From a virus: DNA of 30,079 nucleotides. The stretch covers positions 1-30,079 of the IMG/VR virus record IMGVR_UViG_3300028025_002687; one strand, given 5' to 3'. The notes beneath the pieces are model-generated. The model ran no database searches, was not told the origin of the DNA, and saw nothing but the letters and a program-made list of their open reading frames with translations. Positions within the stretch are counted from its first letter, which is position 1, and the number at the start of each line of letters is the position of its first letter. Position numbers and translations under genes: made by a program. Below, piece after piece: positions 28,647 through 30,079 of the stretch.

Positions 28647-30062
28647 TTATTTTTTAGCAGGTTTCAGTAACGTAGTGTCACTTGACATGAATCTTAAGAA
28701 CCTCTTTTTAGCTGTTCTGTTGGGAAATTGGAATCCTTCAATAGCATTTTGCCATGAAGCAAGATCAAAATTTCCTCCTCTTTCTTCAAGAATTGTTACA
28801 AGTTTATTGTAAATTATTGTGGCTTGAGTTGGCTTCGTGACACTATGTTGCTTTAATTCTTTCTCGTCCACAGGAGGAACATCCAGTTGAATCATAGACA
28901 TCCAGCCAGTCCATACCTTTCTTGCCATCTGCCATCCAAAGTCTAATGCGTCCTTGTCAACCCGATTTAATGAAGGTGAACCTGGAATCTGGTATGGATC
29001 TAAATTCTGACTTACGATAGAATGGATGAGTGCACACTTGTCGATGATTGCTGGAAGCTTAAACAGCATAGTCGACATCAAAGGATTGTCGATAGAATTT
29101 GCAACCCATCTAATTTTATCCCAGATGTGAGTCTTGACTTCTAAAGCCTCTTTGGTGTAAGTGTAAGACCAGATGTCTCCTCTTTCAAAGTGAATCTTTG
29201 CTATGGACTTGAACAGTGCGTCGAATGCAGAAAAATCCGGAGGAGTAGTTCTGTTGGATGCTAAGAATTCATCAAAAGAAAGAGTTGTTGGTTCAGGGGT
29301 ATCGATGTTGATCCAGAATCTCCATGAACTTCCATCCGATCTCATCTTTTCAGAAATAAGATTCATTCCAAGAGTTGGAGTTCCATGGGCGTAAACACTA
29401 ACAGAAGAATCATCGATGCTTGCAGAACCTCTGCCGATTAGAACCTTTTTGATGCTGTGAGTTTGGTAGAGTTCTGTTAGATCTGTGATTGCATGATTTG
29501 TGCCCAAGAAGTTCGACACAAAGGTAAACAACTCATCGTAGAATAACAACATAGCTCCGTTGCCAGCATAGTGAAACATACTTTCTGGAGTTGCCTTAGA
29601 AATAATGGCGTTATGTTCTCTTAATCTAATTCTTGTAAGTTCGTTCTGCTTCTCTGTGGAGTTAACGATTGGACCATTCCTGTCGATAACAACAGCTTCT
29701 TGTTGTTGGAGATTTCTATCTCTCAGCATCTTGTCCAGAGGCTTCAAGGTGTTCTTCAACAACATGGACGTTATTGTGGATTTTGAACCTCCTGAGTTTA
29801 GCAGATTGATTGCATAGATGTTTGGTTTGGTTTCGAATGGATGAGTTCCTGCATTGATGTAGGTGTTCATCCCACAAGCAGTTCCCAGAATTGGCAGCAT
29901 AATAAACAGCACAGTTTCCTGAGTTACCCCATTCATTCTTGAAGTTGCTTTGATCGCTTCGTGGATTGAAGGACCAAAGAAAGAGCAGTCCACCTCATGC
30001 AGAGTTAGGTGCTTGTGGATGGATTCTAAAGTTGGTTCGATTTCTGATAGATATTCTTTTTT
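28647..30062 (-). CDS. DUF3987-like P-loop replication protein (main part; N-terminus at 1-129)
   Basis: In the full 472-residue numbering a P-loop-like NSGGSKST lies at about 90-97 and a Walker B-like LLFYDE at about 173-178. The general layout matches DUF3987 proteins, helicase/primase-associated P-loop ATPases of phages and mobile elements. The P-loop departs from the GxxxxGKS form, having SGGSKS, as DUF3987 members often do. The region after it (NLISEKMRSDGSSWRFWINI) fits the ATPase core. The true start is the ATG at 129 on the other contig end; within this copy the frame is open to 30079 but lacks the start because the sequence switches after T6. The gene probably runs the phage's DNA replication together with the nearby inverted repeat. 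Confidence 0.8.
   Translation of the reverse strand, partial: KKEYLSEIEPTLESIHKHLTLHEVDCSFFGPSIHEAIKATSRMNGVTQETVLFIMLPILGTACGMNTYINAGTHPFETKPNIYAINLLNSGGSKSTITSMLLKNTLKPLDKMLRDRNLQQQEAVVIDRNGPIVNSTEKQNELTRIRLREHNAIISKATPESMFHYAGNGAMLLFYDELFTFVSNFLGTNHAITDLTELYQTHSIKKVLIGRGSASIDDSSVSVYAHGTPTLGMNLISEKMRSDGSSWRFWINIDTPEPTTLSFDEFLASNRTTPPDFSAFDALFKSIAKIHFERGDIWSYTYTKEALEVKTHIWDKIRWVANSIDNPLMSTMLFKLPAIIDKCALIHSIVSQNLDPYQIPGSPSLNRVDKDALDFGWQMARKVWTGWMSMIQLDVPPVDEKELKQHSVTKPTQATIIYNKLVTILEERGGNFDLASWQNAIEGFQFPNRTAKKRFLRFMSSDTTLLKPAKK
29937..30062. repeat. Direct repeat of the contig start (right copy)
   Basis: Identical to 1-126. The bases after it (30063-30079) do not continue the repeat but copy 476-492 in inverted orientation. 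Confidence 0.95.
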
Positions 30063-30079
30063 AGAATGGGAAGCTAATC
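30057..30079 (-). repeat. Inverted copy of 476-498 at the contig end
   Basis: This is a perfect 23-bp reverse-complement match to 476-498. The switch point is the T6/A6 homopolymer shared by both sites, typical of a template-switch chimera or of an inverted variant of segment 127-492. Confidence 0.9.

Overview
The window is essentially one complete small tailed-phage genome on a contig that runs slightly past its own closure. The first 126 bases recur exactly at 29937-30062. Joining them restores an uninterrupted 472-codon reading frame across the junction, so the unit is a circle (circularly permuted or overlap-assembled) of 29,936 bp. All credible genes lie on the minus strand, so transcription runs from high to low coordinates. 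The gene set (HK97-type capsid protein, XkdF-type protease, portal, large terminase, tape measure, tail-terminator-like and gp10-like proteins) indicates a siphovirus-like Caudoviricetes phage. A Bacteroidota host is inferred, not shown: Shine-Dalgarno sequences are nearly absent, leaders are A/T-rich, and there are DUF6712-like and GTSGSS-type collagen fibre proteins. No integrase, DNA polymerase, tRNA or convincing lysis cassette is visible.

Layout in transcription order. (1) 28472-26408: small early or middle genes, including a winged-helix protein (27715-28041), a sigma-factor-like protein (27227-27706), a basic small protein, and an acidic protein overlapping a small membrane protein in another frame. 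(2) 26369-24817: small and large terminase. (3) 24799-16172: tail module, with terminator-like and gp10-like proteins, a chaperone-like gene with a likely -1 frameshift, two large tail-tip/baseplate proteins and the tape measure. (4) 16150-12156: capsid module with XkdF protease carrying a large internal insert, scaffold, major capsid and probable tail tube. (5) 12050-6000: a virion protein, a collagen-like fibre and LamG-like fibre proteins built from a duplicated module. (6) 5954-4023: portal, DUF6712-like connector and a 38-codon ORF, ending at a strong terminator (3882-3921). (7) 3855-755: regulatory/accessory cassette with an HTH protein, a degenerate HNH-HTH protein, three small SH3-like or unknown proteins and a GNAT-like protein; four near-identical boxes precede its genes. 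(8) 551, across the junction, to 28647: an unknown protein and a DUF3987 P-loop protein, followed by a large inverted repeat with TGTCAC iterations that could be the replication origin.

The most interesting signals are: a T9 slippery tract at which a 96-codon -1 frame opens; a recurrent late-promoter-like element, TGTCA-N14-TATACTTA, set 6-8 nt from several start codons; the four-copy AGAnCGTATATTCT box of the accessory cassette; the iteron-bearing inverted repeat; an 18-bp perfect palindrome at the capsid promoter; a portal gene displaced to the end of the structural operon; and a contig end that reads into the inverted orientation of segment 127-492. Functional names come from motif reading and gene order without database searches.
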